Assembly (NCBI GenBank): GCA_963844315.1
Contig: CAWJOC010000036.1
Coordinates: forward strand, 1-64,000
Length of the DNA stretch: 64,000 nucleotides
From: CAWAVN01 sp963844315
Lineage (GTDB): Bacteria; Planctomycetota; Planctomycetia; Planctomycetales; Planctomycetaceae
Reading direction: 5' to 3'
The notes beneath the pieces are model-generated. The model saw only the letters and a program-made list of their open reading frames with translations, ran no database searches and was not told where the DNA came from. Shown here piece after piece: positions 62,501-64,000 of the stretch (the stretch's first letter is position 1; each line of letters opens with the position of its first letter). The position numbers and the translations under genes are program-made.

Positions 62501-64000
62501 CCAACCAATACGATATGGTGCTTCGGCCCGTTCGCGGGCGTCTGCGGGGATTGCGCGAGGCCGAGGAAACCATCATCGCCTACGAAAACACCCTGAAGGA
62601 ACATGCCCAGCGCACCGCCCAAGTGGAATCGGCCAAGACTTTGGGCGAAGACGCGAAAGACGCCGAGGCCGAACTGGCCAAAATCACCGATGCACTCGCC
62701 GCCACCAGGCAATGGCTGGAATTAAAGGCTGAGCGAGACAAGCTGCAAGCCCAACCCTCTGCGGGTCAGGACGCCGACAAAACCCGGCTCGACCGGATTG
62801 AGCAAATCAACCGCTTCCTAAACCACATGGTGGATTCGCAATACTACGACAAGCTGTCTTCGGGAGCGCTCAAGGAAGAGTACACAGCGGAGATTGCCAA
62901 GCTTCAGAAAAAATCGGACGAAGACTCCCAGCGAAAGATCGCGCATCTGGAAGAATTGCTGAAAGAATCGGAACAGGAGCTGACTCTTTTGGCCCCGGCA
63001 TTTCGTACAGGTCAAAGGATCGTAAGGATTCGTGAGCAACTGGCGCTGTTACTGCAAAGGGAATACGATCAACTCGCCCAGACCGCCACGGTGAACCCCG
63101 GCTGCAGGCGCTTCTGAAATCGCTGCAAAGCCAAATCGACGCGGTGAAGCCCTCCAGCCTGGATAAAGCCCGGGCCGAGGCCGTCGCGGCGGAAATCGAT
63201 GGCCTAGCCCAAGAAGACCGTGCGGTCACAAAGGAGAATCTGCAGCAGGAGCTGAAAGTCCTCAGGAACGCCATCAAGGCCTGGACCGCTTATGAGTTGG
63301 TGAAGGCCGAGGTGACGGTTCCGCTTTCCGAGTTGACCCTCGAAAACGAAACCCTCAAGGCGAAACTTCAGGAAAAGAAAGCCCAACTCGCCCAGCAAGT
63401 GACCGAGGACGAAGCCAAGGAAGCCGAGTATCAAGAACGCATGATGGAAATGCTCCATCACGTGGTCGATGCACGGCACAACTATGCCAAGGCCCAAAGC
63501 AGCAACGTCGAAAAGGAAAAAGCCCTCCGGGCGGCGGAAAGCGTGGCCGGCAGCCTGGCTCAGCGGATCCCTCGCGAGGACATCAGCGGCGAATGGTGGG
63601 GCAAGTTCAACACGACGTATAAAGCCATCCGGCAGGACTTGCAACAGTTCGTCAAAGAAGGGGAAACCCTTGATCCCACGCAAGAAATTCCCCTGCCGCA
63701 GCAAGTCGTCGCCAACCTGACTTGGCTGGAACGGCCCGTCAAACGTCGCGGTGGCAACGGCAGGGCCGGTCAATGGAAGAACGGATGGCAGCGGCACGGA
63801 AGCCGCAGGGGGGCCAGAACCCGTCAATATGACTTGGGTGATCTTAGGATTGCTCTTCGGACTCGGAGTCACGGGGGGCATGGTGTATCTGATGATGGGA
63901 TCGCAAAAGAAAAAGAAGCCTCTGCACGTCGATTTTGGTGCAGGCCCCTTCGACGGTGGGAACGACAAGATCACATTTCCGGGCGAAGGTTTCGGCGAAC
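59561..64000 (+). CDS. Very large secreted helical-repeat (TPR-like) protein, frameshifted, 3' end outside window
   Basis: More than 1480 codons. ATG 59561 follows gaagagga and opens a signal peptide (MSRTLIVFAIAGSLFC). Long runs of helical hairpins of TPR type follow (AVAQLEAFTRANPNHALAGN, ARGLLTKAREIFQKAHDQHK, KAEEYFKKAEDCYQTIL, GLKTIEEVLKEYPEAPNVQT), then coiled-coil-rich segments (AEIAKLQKKSDEDSQRKIAH, LKAKLQEKKAQLAQQVTEDE). Near the window end there is a membrane helix (MTWVILGLLFGLGVTGGMVY) and a Lys-rich stretch. Frame breaks lie near 60130, 60350, 62070, 63100 and 63740. Planctomycete proteins of this kind are common and uncharacterised; a scaffold at the membrane is likely. Confidence 0.75.

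Overview
The window is almost entirely DNA of a planctomycete, most likely related to Gemmataceae, preceded by about 4.25 kb from a different organism. The planctomycete assignment (about 4.3-64 kb, moderate GC) rests on family content: DUF1549/DUF1553 and DUF1501 proteins, a secreted glucose/sorbosone dehydrogenase with an LEDRTLL-type N-terminal motif and FG-GAP repeats, membrane-anchored VWA proteins, a periplasmic WD40 protein, a formylglycine-generating enzyme, a pterin-binding DHPS-like protein beside a pterin carbinolamine dehydratase, and a peptidoglycan gene cluster without ftsZ. The first 4.25 kb is visibly more GC-rich and encodes alphaproteobacterial-type genes (MFS permease, fused dipeptide ABC ATPase, gene-transfer-agent-like terminase). 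The two parts meet inside the remains of two unrelated genes at about 4253-4302, so an assembly or amplification chimera is the simplest explanation.

Layout. 1-4.25 kb: foreign segment. 4.3-6 kb: stub of a planctomycete-type integrase, tRNA-Val(CAC), and a complete ISAs1-family insertion sequence with 13-bp inverted repeats and an 8-bp target duplication. 6-20 kb: ispG, a secreted zincin-like peptidase, an unknown secreted protein, a LamG-DUF1549-DUF1553 cytochrome protein, an FGE lipoprotein, an ArnT/PMT-like glycosyltransferase and a sugar dehydrogenase fused to a dihaem domain. 20-30 kb: orphan HlyD-like adaptor, DHDPS-family enzyme, two paralogous VWA membrane proteins with a coupled small gene, a DUF455 ferritin-like protein, the LEDRTLL/FG-GAP dehydrogenase and a DUF1501 protein. 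30-35 kb: leftward cluster rsmH > LysM protein > ftsL-like > ftsI-like. 35-46 kb: second DHDPS-family enzyme, LRR protein, WD40 protein, an unannotated 29-residue very basic peptide gene, an SDR lacking its catalytic Tyr, pterin dehydratase plus DHPS-like protein, two thioredoxin-fold proteins and a methyltransferase. 46-64 kb: typA/bipA, a double-VWA membrane protein, a zinc alcohol dehydrogenase with a small membrane partner, a c-type cytochrome, hrpA, and a very large secreted protein running off the window.

Many genes have single-base frame breaks, including probable housekeeping genes (ispG, hrpA). They cluster in 1-18 kb and 54-64 kb, whereas 22.4-45 kb and 46-54 kb are nearly clean (946-, 945- and 898-codon ORFs are uninterrupted). 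I read most of them as sequence errors rather than gene decay. Short palindromic repeats are frequent between genes. The most interesting copy lies inside hrpA and is translated in frame, like the protein-coding palindromic elements known from Rickettsia.
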